From Undibacterium umbellatum (lineage in GTDB: Bacteria > Pseudomonadota > Gammaproteobacteria > Burkholderiales > Burkholderiaceae_D): a stretch of 64,000 nt of DNA. The position numbers were made by a program, and so were the translations under genes. Below, in pieces: positions 39,471-47,962 of this stretch; within the stretch, counting starts at the first letter, position 1; every line of letters starts with the position of its first letter. The stretch is taken from contig NZ_JACOFX010000001.1 of NCBI RefSeq assembly GCF_014284125.1, positions 744,001-808,000 of the forward strand, in the 5' to 3' direction. The notes below the pieces were generated by a model. It did not search any database. It was given only the letters and a program-made list of their open reading frames with translations, and was not told the DNA's origin.

Positions 39471-39552
39471 ACGCTAGGGGTCCTGGAAATAATTTTTCCG
39501 GGTGAGAGAGTCCCTTCTACCTGATCTGGATAATGCCAGCGAAGGGAAGCGC
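39471..39552 (+). promoter_or_regulatory. TPP riboswitch (THI element)
   Basis: The conserved thi-box core is present in order: CTAGGGGTCC near the 5' side, GGGTGAGAGAGTCCC in the pyrimidine-sensor region, then ACCTGATCTGGATAATGCCA and GCGAAGGGAAG. The P1 helix can be made by CGCT (39472-39475) and AGCG (39548-39551). The P3 arm is TGGAAATAATTTTTCCG. It binds thiamine pyrophosphate and lies 70 bases before the TonB-dependent receptor, with a start-codon-hiding hairpin between. Confidence 0.95.
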
Positions 39553-39576
39553 AAAGTCCCGGCTCTTCTTGCTTCT

Positions 39577-39622
39577 TTGTTTGCTCCCGCGCTGTCACCC
39601 ACAACGCATTAAGAGCAAACAA
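39577..39622 (+). promoter_or_regulatory. Riboswitch expression platform: ribosome-site sequestering hairpin
   Basis: TTGTTTGCTC (39577-39586) is the exact reverse complement of GAGCAAACAA (39613-39622), which contains the ribosome site and the first base of the receptor ATG. A 10-base stem would block translation. An alternative pairing of GCAAAG (39551-39556, next to P1) with CTTTGT (39575-39580) could release it. No T-tract follows, so control looks translational, not by termination. Confidence 0.6.
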
Positions 39623-41754
39623 TGTCCAACCTTACTGTATTACGCCCCACCGTCATCGCACTCTCCATCGCCCAGGCTTTCCTGTTGCTCTCATCTGCCC
39701 ATGCCCAGAGCACAGCTGGCAATGATAAATCACTGCCAGAAGTGACAATCACAAGCAGCAAAAGCAATGAAGCCAAAGTAGAACGCAGTAAGGTCACTGG
39801 TTTCATTGATGCAGCGCTACTGGATACGCCAAACTCAGTCAATGCCTTCAACACAGCTCAGATGCAGGACCTGCGCATACGCCAGACCACTGATGCGATG
39901 AAATATGACGCCAGTGTCAATGACGCCTATAACGCCATCGGTTATGCCGAGCAATTCTCGATACGCGGCTTTGCCCTCGATAACTCCAGCAGCTACCGCA
40001 AGGATGGTTTTGCCATTCCTGGTGATGCCTCTATTCCTTTGGAAAACAAGGAACGTATAGAAATCCTCAAGGGTATCGCAGGTTTCCAGGCTGGCTTCGG
40101 CACGCCGGGCGGTATCATCAATTATGTGACCAAACGCCCTGCCAGCTATGCGGTTCGTTCAGCCACTTTTGAAATCAGTGAGCGCGGTACCGTGTATGGC
40201 GCAGCGGACATCAGTGATAATTCCAACGACAAGCAGTTTGGTTTCCGCATCAATGCAGCGGGTGAACGTCTGCGCTCTTATGTCAAAGGTGCGGATGGTC
40301 AGCGCCAGTTCGTCTCTGCAGCATTTGACTGGCACATCACTCCGCAAGCCCTGGTGCAAATCGATGCTGATTACCAGCATAAATCTCAATTGTCCGTACC
40401 CGGCTTTCAATTATTCAATGGCACTGATTTGCCGCGCGGCGTCCCTGCTGACCTGATGCTGAATGCACAGCCTTGGGCCAGGCCTGTAGATACCCGCAAC
40501 AGCAATCTGGGGCTGCGTTTTGAATACCAGATCAATGCTGACTGGCGTGTTAGTGTCGCTGGCAACAAGCATGAATTCAAACGTGACGACTACACTGCCT
40601 TCCCTTATGGCTGTGGCGCAGCCAACCTGTATCCAGGCTATTGCGCGAATGGCGACTATGACGTGTATGACTACCAAAGCGTGAATGAATCCAAATCTTT
40701 ATGGGGTACACAAGCCCTCTTGAATGGTAAATTCAATGCGGGTGGCATGCAGCATGAACTGGCACTTGGACTCAGCAATTCGCAGCGCAAGGATTATTTT
40801 GGTGACTACATCTATGACTATGCAGGCAGCAGCAATTTGTTCCGCCCCGTCAGCGTAACGCCATCGGCGAATAAAACCGGCCAGGTTTTCTTGCGCCGTA
40901 CTGATAAGGAATGGTCTGCTTTTGTACAGGACATTATCAGCCTCCAAGACAAGCTGAAACTGCACCTGGGCTTGCGTCACTTGAACATCTCTCGCACTCA
41001 GTTCAACAATCCAGGCTATGACCAGAACAAGCTACTGTCAACGGCAGCGCTGGTATTCAAACCGATGCTGCAAGTGTCGGTCTACGGCAGTTTTGCGCAA
41101 GGTCTGGAACATGGTGGCATCGCCCCTTTTGGCACCAGCAATGAAAACAAAATGCTTAACCCAGGCAAATCCACGCAAATTGAATTTGGTGTTAAAGCTG
41201 ACGTACTGCGTGACCTGAGCCTGTCTGCAGCCATCTTCCGCATCAAGAAGCCGCTGGAATATACCAATAGCAGCAATACCTATGTCAGCAATGGCGAAGC
41301 ACTGCACACAGGCCTGGAACTCTCTGCACAGGGCAAACTGACATCACAGTTGAATCTGGGTGCCAGCCTGACTGCGCTGGATGCTAAACAGCAAAACACC
41401 GGCGTCAGCAGTCTCGACGACAAGCGTGTCATGAATGTGCCACGCTTCAAATCCACTATTTATGCTGATTATGCAGTAGCAGAATTCAAGGGCTTGAATG
41501 TGAATGCAAGCTGGCAATATGCCAGCAGCAAGGCTTTCAGCCCGGACAATAGTGTTACTGTGCCAGGTTACCATCTCGTGAATCTGGGTGCGCGCTATAC
41601 CACGCAAATTGGTAATACAGCTACCACCCTGCGCTTCAATATCGATAATGCGCTGGACAAGTTTTACTGGCGTGATGTAACGCAATCACTGGGTGGTTAT
41701 CTATTCCCTGGTGCGCCACGCACATACAAAGTGTCGGCACAATTCGATTTCTGA
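39622..41754 (+). CDS. TonB-dependent outer membrane receptor, thiamine-regulated
   Basis: 710 residues. Signal peptide of ~29 residues ending SSAHAQ. Then a short TonB-box-like LPEVTITSS, plug domain (RQTTDAMKYDASVND, FSIRGFALDNSS, IEILKGIAGFQAGFGTPGG at about residues 88-170), and a beta-barrel ending in Phe (KVSAQFDF). The plug resembles ferric siderophore receptors, but the TPP riboswitch says the expression is lowered by thiamine pyrophosphate. Most likely cargo: thiamine or a precursor. Needs ExbBD-TonB energy, not in the window. Confidence 0.9.
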   Translation: MSNLTVLRPTVIALSIAQAFLLLSSAHAQSTAGNDKSLPEVTITSSKSNEAKVERSKVTGFIDAALLDTPNSVNAFNTAQMQDLRIRQTTDAMKYDASVNDAYNAIGYAEQFSIRGFALDNSSSYRKDGFAIPGDASIPLENKERIEILKGIAGFQAGFGTPGGIINYVTKRPASYAVRSATFEISERGTVYGAADISDNSNDKQFGFRINAAGERLRSYVKGADGQRQFVSAAFDWHITPQALVQIDADYQHKSQLSVPGFQLFNGTDLPRGVPADLMLNAQPWARPVDTRNSNLGLRFEYQINADWRVSVAGNKHEFKRDDYTAFPYGCGAANLYPGYCANGDYDVYDYQSVNESKSLWGTQALLNGKFNAGGMQHELALGLSNSQRKDYFGDYIYDYAGSSNLFRPVSVTPSANKTGQVFLRRTDKEWSAFVQDIISLQDKLKLHLGLRHLNISRTQFNNPGYDQNKLLSTAALVFKPMLQVSVYGSFAQGLEHGGIAPFGTSNENKMLNPGKSTQIEFGVKADVLRDLSLSAAIFRIKKPLEYTNSSNTYVSNGEALHTGLELSAQGKLTSQLNLGASLTALDAKQQNTGVSSLDDKRVMNVPRFKSTIYADYAVAEFKGLNVNASWQYASSKAFSPDNSVTVPGYHLVNLGARYTTQIGNTATTLRFNIDNALDKFYWRDVTQSLGGYLFPGAPRTYKVSAQFDF

Positions 41755-41771
41755 TACAACATGCCCTGTTC

Positions 41772-41810
41772 AAAAAGCGATGTCAGATTTATTTGGCATC
41801 GCTTTTTTTA
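41772..41810 (+). terminator. Terminator of the TonB-dependent receptor
   Basis: AAAAAGCGATG pairs with CATCGCTTTTT around a 14-base loop, followed by further T residues. It is 18 bases after the receptor stop codon. Confidence 0.85.
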
Positions 41811-41901
41811 TTGCCCGTGGTACTGGTATTAAATACCTTGTAGACAACGCGTGGCATGGTATCCAGACTATGTCATTCTTAGCTCGCATTCAAGCAAACC
41901 T

Positions 41902-42432
41902 ATGGGTCGTGACATGTGGAACATCTTCAAGTATATTTTTGTGATCGCAGCCAGCCTGCTTGCCAGTCTTGCAGGTGCGGAAGAGGTATTGAAATGCCGA
42001 GCCAACTTCCGCGATTTTGGGAATGGCAAACGCCAGTTTGACATACAGATAGATAAACTGGCTGACGGTAAACTCACAGGGAAAATTGATGGCAAGCCCG
42101 CCAATCAGGATATCAAGATAAAAGAGTACCCGATATCACCTGTACTGGACTATGAAACAGATCCGTATTCAGCCGCCTTTGGCAAGCTCAATGAAGCAGA
42201 AATAGCCCTCATTCATATCCATAAATTGCAGCAGGATACATATGCAGGAAAAAGACCGCTCGTTTCATTTCCTTTAAAGGAAGTGGTCAAGGTTCACTAT
42301 TACGATATGGTGGGCGGAGCGGGCAGTAAAGCCAACAAATTTGGCGGCACGGTAATTTTCGAAGCCTATAACAAGTCTGGAAAATTCCTGGGCCGCGTAT
42401 TCAGGTCCATCATGGTCACTGATTGCATTTGA
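41902..42432 (+). CDS. Hypothetical exported protein
   Basis: About 176 residues; starts at 41902 (MGRDMWNIFKY) or 41914 (MWNIFKY), with no clear ribosome site for either. A signal peptide is clear: IFKYIFVIAASLLASLAGAEE. The mature part has mixed charge, two Cys (one just after the signal, one in the final TDCI) that could form a disulfide, and no domain I recognise. It is not near a partner gene. Probably periplasmic. A longer frame from 41851 adds unsupported residues. Confidence 0.6.
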   Translation: MGRDMWNIFKYIFVIAASLLASLAGAEEVLKCRANFRDFGNGKRQFDIQIDKLADGKLTGKIDGKPANQDIKIKEYPISPVLDYETDPYSAAFGKLNEAEIALIHIHKLQQDTYAGKRPLVSFPLKEVVKVHYYDMVGGAGSKANKFGGTVIFEAYNKSGKFLGRVFRSIMVTDCI

Positions 42433-42440
42433 TTGTATCA

Positions 42441-42473
42441 ATCCTTGCCTTGCACAATTGCGAGGGCAAGGAT
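42441..42473. terminator. Hairpin between convergent genes
   Basis: ATCCTTGCC pairs with GGCAAGGAT around a 15-base loop, in the short gap between the hypothetical gene (plus) and ppx (minus). The T-tract is poor on both strands, so it may work as a weak terminator or an mRNA 3' end guard. Confidence 0.4.
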
Positions 42474-42495
42474 AGCTGAGCAAGACACAGCAAAA

Positions 42496-43953
42496 TTACA
42501 CATTTGCCCGAACCAAAAAATCCACACCTATCTCACGCCAGGCTTCAATTTCTTTTTGCAACCAGTAGGCCACTGTAGGATGAACACTGACCCAGTCACG
42601 TTTCATTTCCAGCTCAACCCTACCCTTCATTTTCAAACGCACATCTTCAAAATCAATTTCTGCACGTGAATGCATAAGCATCACCGCCAGGCGCAGGGCC
42701 AGCACTGCCTTGGCAAAATCCTGGTCAGCCAAGCCATCACCCACCTTGCGCAGATTACCTTTCTGACTGAGGATGAGCTTGCTCATCACTCTTTGCTCAC
42801 GTGTGGTAAAGCCCGCCATGTCGGCATTTTCTATCATGTAAGCGCCATGCTTGTGATAACCGGTATGCGAAATCACCATTCCCACTTCATGCAGGATGGC
42901 ACTCCATTGCAATAAGTGCACATAAGTATCACCAGCGGGTCTTAATTGCAGATACAGCGACCTCACCATATCAGCCACCCGGTTTGCGCGAGACATATCA
43001 GTACGGAACAGATTGGCGAAAGACTGTACAGCAACCTCACGGCGATCGCGCTTTGTTGCACGCAAGTACAAATCCCACATCACGCCCATGCGCAAACCAG
43101 CCTCGATCGGCAGCAAGACTGTGATATTGAACTCGGTCATGAGACCTATGAGTATGGCCAGGCCGCCTACTACCATGGCGACGCGCTCAGGTTTGATGCC
43201 GCTGAGCTCCAGCTGATCCAGCTGTCCGCATTGCACACAATATTGTTTGAGTGCATTCAGGCTCTTCAAGGTCAAAGTGCCGTCACCCAGGCCACCTTTG
43301 CTGATGGCATCAGAAATCGCCCGCATCGTGCCTGATGAACCATAAGCCTTGCGCCAATGTTGCGGCTGATAAGGCGGCGCGGCGTCTTCAAACATCGAAC
43401 GCGCAGACAAGATGGCTGCCTCAAACGCGGCATCAGTCAGACGCCCATCGGGGAAGAAACTGGTGCTATGCTTGACCGTTCCTATACTGAAGGATTCCAC
43501 CCGCAGGATTTGATGGCCCTGGCCGAGTATCACCTCGGTCGAACCACCGCCGATATCAAGGACCAGGCGACGCTCTCCAGGTACGGCAACCGCATTCGAT
43601 ACCCCTATATAAATCAGGCGGCCTTCTTCTTCACCTGAAATTACTTCGATAGGGCAGCCTATGGCGGCCTCCGCCAGCGGCAATAATTGCGCGGCATTCT
43701 TGGCGATGCGTATGGTATTAGTGGCGACAACGCGCAGATTTTCTACCGGGTAGGCATTCAGGATTTCGCGAAAACGTGTCAGGCAATTAATCGCTTTTTG
43801 CATGGCATCTGGTGTCAGATTGCCATCCTTGTCCAGGCCTGCTGCCAGGCGTATGGGGTCGCGCGCGCTTTTGATGACTTTGATGACGTCACCTTCATGC
43901 CGCGCAATGTGCATGCGAAAACTGTTGGAACCCAGATCAACGGCGGCCAGCAT
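42496..43953 (-). CDS. ppx: Exopolyphosphatase (Ppx/GppA family)
   Basis: 485 residues. The ASKHA ATPase fold starts LAAVDLGSNSFRMHIAR (phosphate-1 loop), then SGEEEGRLIYIGV and LDIGGGSTEVILG (phosphate-2). The C-terminal ~190 residues are the HD-like helical domain (LLQWSAILHEVGMVISH). It removes terminal phosphate from polyphosphate, or 5'-phosphate from pppGpp. No ppk is adjacent. Ppx and GppA cannot be told apart for certain here; Ppx is more likely by length. Confidence 0.9.
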   Translation of the reverse strand: MLAAVDLGSNSFRMHIARHEGDVIKVIKSARDPIRLAAGLDKDGNLTPDAMQKAINCLTRFREILNAYPVENLRVVATNTIRIAKNAAQLLPLAEAAIGCPIEVISGEEEGRLIYIGVSNAVAVPGERRLVLDIGGGSTEVILGQGHQILRVESFSIGTVKHSTSFFPDGRLTDAAFEAAILSARSMFEDAAPPYQPQHWRKAYGSSGTMRAISDAISKGGLGDGTLTLKSLNALKQYCVQCGQLDQLELSGIKPERVAMVVGGLAILIGLMTEFNITVLLPIEAGLRMGVMWDLYLRATKRDRREVAVQSFANLFRTDMSRANRVADMVRSLYLQLRPAGDTYVHLLQWSAILHEVGMVISHTGYHKHGAYMIENADMAGFTTREQRVMSKLILSQKGNLRKVGDGLADQDFAKAVLALRLAVMLMHSRAEIDFEDVRLKMKGRVELEMKRDWVSVHPTVAYWLQKEIEAWREIGVDFLVRANV

Positions 43954-44105
43954 GCTTTTTATCCTTTACTAATGATGAGTGAAGCGATCAAAAAAACGCC
44001 TGGAAAAACCAGATGCTTTACAGAATAAGCATAAATGATATTAATCATTTTTTATGACCTAACAGTGACCTTGATGAGCTACGGTGGCAAGTGCGCCACA
44101 AATGC

Positions 44106-44996
44106 TCACAACTGTACAAAAAATCTTCTCTGCATGGCTTCCAGTCCAGTCGTTTTCAATACCTCGGCCAGGCGCTCTGCCGGTCGCTTGGCTGACAAGC
44201 CTTTGTATTCTGCCACGATCAATTCGTTTTTCATCGAATGTTCCCATCCTACCAGTTCTGTGACCCTGACCTGATATCCATGTGCTTCCAGTTGCAGGCA
44301 ACGCAGCACATTGGTGATCTGGCTACCGAATTCGCGCGTATGGATGGGGTGACGCCACATTTCTGACAAGGGGTTATTCTTTACTGCGTCACCCTTGGAC
44401 TTGCGCAGCTCTGCCGCCACTTCTGCCTGGCAACACGGCACCAGCACCATGAACTGCGCTTTTTTCTTGAGAGCGAACTGTATCGCATCATCAGTCGCAG
44501 TATCACAGGCATGCAGGGCGGTGACGATATCGATTTTCTCCGGCAGTGCCGATGAAGTAATAGAATCGGCAACAGACAAATTCAAAAAAGACATGCCAGG
44601 AAAATCCAGGCGTTGCGCCAGCTCGGCTGAACGCTGCACCAGCTCATCCCGCGTCTCTATGCCATAAATCCTGGCCTTGCTTTGCGCCTGCTCAGATTTG
44701 AAGAACAGGTCATACAGGATAAAGCCCAGATAAGACTTGCCCGCACCATGATCCACCAGGCTGATATCAGCATGGTCTTGCTGCAATTTCTGCAATAGCG
44801 GTTCTATGAATTGGTAGAGATGATAAACCTGCTTGAGCTTGCGTCGGCTATCCTGGTTCATCTTGCCATCCCGCGTCAGGATGTGCAGCTCCTTGAGCAA
44901 CTCCAGCGACTGGCCAGGACGTATCTCGTGTTTTTCCTGCGCCTCGTGCACAGCCTGCTTATTGGCACTGCCAGCTTTCTTTTTCATGTTATTCAA
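44106..44996 (-). CDS. SAM-dependent methyltransferase
   Basis: 296 residues. A class I Rossmann-like methyltransferase: motif I is DHGAGKSYLGFILYDLFF (about residues 81-98), with IYGIETRDELVQRSAELAQR as the acidic loop and VTALHACDTATDDAIQFAL later. LVPCCQAEV is a Cys-pair loop. The DHGAGKSYLGF form and the HACDTATD segment resemble the Methyltransf_32 type (tRNA/rRNA or protein targets). A ~50-residue N-terminal extension comes first. Target unknown. It stands alone, with no operon partner. Confidence 0.8.
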   Translation of the reverse strand: MNNMKKKAGSANKQAVHEAQEKHEIRPGQSLELLKELHILTRDGKMNQDSRRKLKQVYHLYQFIEPLLQKLQQDHADISLVDHGAGKSYLGFILYDLFFKSEQAQSKARIYGIETRDELVQRSAELAQRLDFPGMSFLNLSVADSITSSALPEKIDIVTALHACDTATDDAIQFALKKKAQFMVLVPCCQAEVAAELRKSKGDAVKNNPLSEMWRHPIHTREFGSQITNVLRCLQLEAHGYQVRVTELVGWEHSMKNELIVAEYKGLSAKRPAERLAEVLKTTGLEAMQRRFFVQL

Positions 44997-45147
44997 ATCT
45001 ATTGAGGTTCAGGCTTCGGTTTATTTAGTGCCGACAGCAAAGCTGACAATGGCAATACTCATACAAATAGTACACGCTCGACATGCAACAAGCACTATGT
45101 GGCTTGCTGCAATCTTGAGAATGAACGAGGGCGAACATGCCACGCTC

Positions 45148-46671
45148 TTACTGCCAGGGCTTGATCATTCCCCATAAAAACTTGCTGTTAACGGATAAGC
45201 TGGATGCCTGACTGGCAGTAAAACTGAGCATGGCATCCAGATCCTCGCGTGTATATAACTTTCCATCAAATATCAGCAGGTTGATGGCGCGGGCATGTTG
45301 AATATCTTGCAGCGGATTTTTGTCAAGTATCAGCATATCGGCAAATTTGCCCGCCTCTATGCTGCCATAATCTCGCTCAAGGCCAAAATGCAGTGCTGGT
45401 GTCCAGCTTGCGGCACGCAATGCCTGGGCTGGTGTCAAACCGGCCTGTACCAACTCCAGCAATTCATCATGCAGGCCAAAACCATGAGTAACGTAGGGGT
45501 CCATGGAGTCACTGCCTGCCATCACGGCAACACCATGAGCCAAAGCACGCTGGGTCATTTTCTGCGATGCACGGTAGTATGCCTCAAGGGCTGGCCGGTC
45601 TTCGGCAGCAGTGCCAGCCACAGCCAGATAGGCAAAGAAGCGCCACATAAACCGCTGTGGCAGTGCCACATACTTAATACGTTCATCACTCTTGTATGTA
45701 TTGGATAGCAAATGCCAGTCTTGCCCGATTGAGGCAATGTGAGTAGGAACATAGCCAGTGCGGTTCCGCGCCATCGAAGCCAATACGGCATCACAACGTT
45801 TGTCATCTGCCCGGGCAAGCAATCTGGCTTTAGAACGATTGCGGCCATCAAATGCAGCCAACAAATCCGAACACTGGGGCAACAAGCCTGAGTCATGCTC
45901 GACACTCTGCACGCTAGCCAGTAGCGGATCAAGTAAATCAACTGAAAATGGCAAGTGCCCTGCAATACGCATACCCTGAAGATGAGCCTGCGTTACAAGG
46001 GTACTGAAAACCAAAGGATTGACATGATCGTCGAGCTGGAGTTTGATGAAATCATCACCACGTGCTTTTAACGCCACAAGTAGAGCACGACTTTCATTTT
46101 CCAGGACATGCGTGTCAACGTCACGATTTTGGCCAAGATTTTCAACGTGATAGCTGGCGGTTGCTATAATTCTTGGGGATAAAAGCGAGCCTTCTGCGAT
46201 CCTGTCCTTCCACTTCCGGATTTCTGGCAAGCATTTCAGATTATCACTCCATGAGCAGGCATCGCCCATATCCCTGACAGAAGTTACACCATTGGCCAAT
46301 AATAATGGAAAATGCAATTGTGGCGATAGTCTTAGCGAATGAATATGCGCATCCCACAGTCCAGGAATCACATATTTGCCAGCCCCGGCAATCCTGCGCA
46401 CTTCATTAAAAACCGGCACATCTTCAGTACGCCCTACAAATGAAATGCGATTTCCAATAACAACAATAGCCTGATGTGGTATCTCGATGCCATTGCGAGT
46501 ATCAATCACAGTCAGGTCTTCAATCACCAGAGGACTTGCCTCTGCCGCTTTCACAGGGAGCTCTTGCAGCGGCAGCAGCACACCTACCACAAGTGCGACT
46601 GACACCAAAGCGGTCATCGCCACTACAAATCTCGCCAGAATAGAAGACTTTTTCCCTTGAAAGAATGGCAT
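45148..46671 (-). CDS. Amidohydrolase family protein, membrane-anchored
   Basis: About 507 residues from ATG 46671. The first ~40 residues are a signal anchor (ILARFVVAMTALVSVALVVG). The amidohydrolase barrel follows: an early IEDLTVIDTRNGIEI strand, VIPGLWDAHIHSL with the metal-binding HxH, then GHLPFS (His), and AGSDSMDPYVTHG (Asp). FLERDYGSIEAGKFADMLILD-type ending is present. It is related to imidazolonepropionase/prolidase-like hydrolases; substrate unknown. A longer frame to 46782 runs through the tRNA-Lys terminator, so I reject it. Confidence 0.8.
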   Translation of the reverse strand: MPFFQGKKSSILARFVVAMTALVSVALVVGVLLPLQELPVKAAEASPLVIEDLTVIDTRNGIEIPHQAIVVIGNRISFVGRTEDVPVFNEVRRIAGAGKYVIPGLWDAHIHSLRLSPQLHFPLLLANGVTSVRDMGDACSWSDNLKCLPEIRKWKDRIAEGSLLSPRIIATASYHVENLGQNRDVDTHVLENESRALLVALKARGDDFIKLQLDDHVNPLVFSTLVTQAHLQGMRIAGHLPFSVDLLDPLLASVQSVEHDSGLLPQCSDLLAAFDGRNRSKARLLARADDKRCDAVLASMARNRTGYVPTHIASIGQDWHLLSNTYKSDERIKYVALPQRFMWRFFAYLAVAGTAAEDRPALEAYYRASQKMTQRALAHGVAVMAGSDSMDPYVTHGFGLHDELLELVQAGLTPAQALRAASWTPALHFGLERDYGSIEAGKFADMLILDKNPLQDIQHARAINLLIFDGKLYTREDLDAMLSFTASQASSLSVNSKFLWGMIKPWQ

Positions 46672-46764
46672 AAGCTCACGAAGTGCCGTTGAAGTCAATA
46701 AAGAAATACTATCGCGATACAGCAAACTCGGCGCAAAAGATGCTGAGGCGTCGAAAAAATGGCT

Positions 46765-46806
46765 AAAAGAAAAGGGTTGCACGCGTGAGCGAACAACCCT
46801 TTTCTT
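46765..46806 (-). terminator. Terminator of the tRNA-Lys pair
   Basis: A 12-base stem, AGAAAAGGGTTG with CAACCCTTTTCT (46768-46779 and 46794-46805), followed on the minus strand by a T-rich stretch. It is 15 bases after the second tRNA-Lys. Confidence 0.85.
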
Positions 46807-46819
46807 GTGCTGCTAATTT

Positions 46820-46895
46820 TGGTAGGCCGTGCGGGATTCGAACCTGCGACCAACGGATTAAAAGTCCGCTGCTCTACCAGCTGAGCTAACGACCC
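46820..46895 (-). tRNA. tRNA-Lys (anticodon TTT), copy 2
   Basis: A 76-base tRNA with encoded CCA. GGGTCGT/ACGGCCT acceptor (with G-T pair), D-arm AGCTCAGCTGGTAGAGC, anticodon arm GCGGACTTTTAATCCGT with anticodon TTT, T-loop GTTCGAATC. Identical over its length to the upstream copy at 46961-47036. Confidence 0.96.
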
Positions 46896-46923
46896 AAAAC
46901 TGCTACATACTGCTAAAAAATTT

Positions 46924-46952
46924 AAAGACTTAGTAAAGTGACCTAAGTCTTT
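46924..46952 (-). terminator. Hairpin between the two tRNA-Lys genes
   Basis: A 10-base stem, AAAGACTTAG with CTAAGTCTTT, followed on the minus strand by AAATTTTTTAG. It lies in the 65-base spacer, and may be a partial terminator or a processing signal for the two-tRNA transcript. Confidence 0.6.
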
Positions 46953-46960
46953 GGTATTCG

Positions 46961-47036
46961 TGGTAGGCCGTGCGGGATTCGAACCTGCGACCAACGGATT
47001 AAAAGTCCGCTGCTCTACCAGCTGAGCTAACGACCC
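46961..47036 (-). tRNA. tRNA-Lys (anticodon TTT), copy 1
   Basis: Same 76-base sequence as the copy at 46820-46895, including CCA. It is the promoter-proximal copy; a consensus promoter ends 11 bases upstream of its 5' end. Both copies lie between cpoB and the amidohydrolase. Confidence 0.96.
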
Positions 47037-47046
47037 GAAGACAAAG

Positions 47047-47075
47047 ATTATAGGGGGTTTCGGGGTCGCTGTCAA
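47047..47075 (-). promoter_or_regulatory. Fully consensus sigma-70 promoter of the tRNA-Lys pair
   Basis: On the minus strand, TTGACA and TATAAT, exactly 17 bases apart, with a GC-rich stretch (GCGACCCCGAAACCCCC) between. The start should fall about 3-5 bases ahead of the first tRNA-Lys. It sits 30 bases after the cpoB stop codon. Confidence 0.9.
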
Positions 47076-47105
47076 CGCTGCTGCCAGATTAAGAGGTAAG
47101 CTGCC

Positions 47106-47867
47106 CTATTTCAATGCAGCCAGACGGTTCTTTGCTGCCTGTGCAGCTTCGGTGTCAGGGTATTTTGCCAGCACGCTTTCCAGGACTTTTTTGGCGGCCG
47201 CCTTCTCTTTCAACTCTATATGGCAGGAAGCGATATTCAACAAGGCATCAGGCGCCTTGGGATGATCGGGGTAGTTCTTCACTACTTGCTGCATATTCAA
47301 AATGGTATTGCGGAAATCACGTTGCGCAAAATAAGAGAAGCCCAGCCAGTATTGCGCAGAACCGGCAAATGCCGATTGTGGATTATTCATCAAAAAACTG
47401 GAAAAAGCTGGTGTTGCAGCCTTATAGTCACCCGCCTTAAACAAGGCCATGGCAGCGTCGTAGGATCGTTGCTCGCTGACATCCACTGTCGCCTCCTGCC
47501 CATCCACTGTCATGCGCTTGGGCTCAACCTTGCGGACACGGTTATCAAGATCGACATAAAAATCTTGCTGACGCTTTTGGGTATTCGCCAGGTCGTTGGA
47601 TAGGACCTCTATCTGACCACGCAATTTGGCAATTTCTGAACGCAGCAATTCATTTTCATTCGCCAGTTCCAAAGCGGTGCTTTTATCTGCCTTGCTTTCA
47701 AGCTTGGCATCGAGTCTGGCATTCACGGCATCCACTTTTGCCCGCAGGTCCAGGATGGCTTTACGTGCTTCATCATCATCAAAAATACCGGCAGATGCCG
47801 CAGATGGCAAAATTGCGCAGGACAGTGCCGCAGCGAGAAAGGTAGTGCGTAAAGAATTGAGTTTCAT
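47106..47867 (-). CDS. cpoB: Cell division coordinator CpoB (YbgF)
   Basis: 253 residues from ATG 47867; a longer frame to 47960 is not needed. Signal peptide ends PSAASAG. Residues ~28-110 are a coiled coil (KAILDLRAKVDAVNARLDAK onward). The C-terminal ~120 residues are TPR repeats (AMALFKAGDYKAATPAFSSF, QYWLGFSYFAQRDFRNTIL). The periplasmic protein links PBP1B-driven peptidoglycan synthesis to Tol-Pal constriction. It follows pal, the usual order. Confidence 0.93.
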   Translation of the reverse strand: MKLNSLRTTFLAAALSCAILPSAASAGIFDDDEARKAILDLRAKVDAVNARLDAKLESKADKSTALELANENELLRSEIAKLRGQIEVLSNDLANTQKRQQDFYVDLDNRVRKVEPKRMTVDGQEATVDVSEQRSYDAAMALFKAGDYKAATPAFSSFLMNNPQSAFAGSAQYWLGFSYFAQRDFRNTILNMQQVVKNYPDHPKAPDALLNIASCHIELKEKAAAKKVLESVLAKYPDTEAAQAAKNRLAALK

Positions 47868-47962
47868 GGCAATCTGAAAAAATGGATACGCGCTGCACTT
47901 CTGGAAAAGAAATACAGCGCCAAATGCAAAGAAAGCCTCAACAGAGGCTTTCAAACACAAAA

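Noticed and set aside
46672-46782. A 37-residue N-terminal extension of the amidohydrolase
   Set aside because: It would run across the tRNA-Lys terminator, and the signal anchor is better placed with the ATG at 46671.
47868-47960. A longer form of CpoB
   Set aside because: The signal peptide starts at ATG 47867; the extension would bury it and would run up to the pal stop codon.
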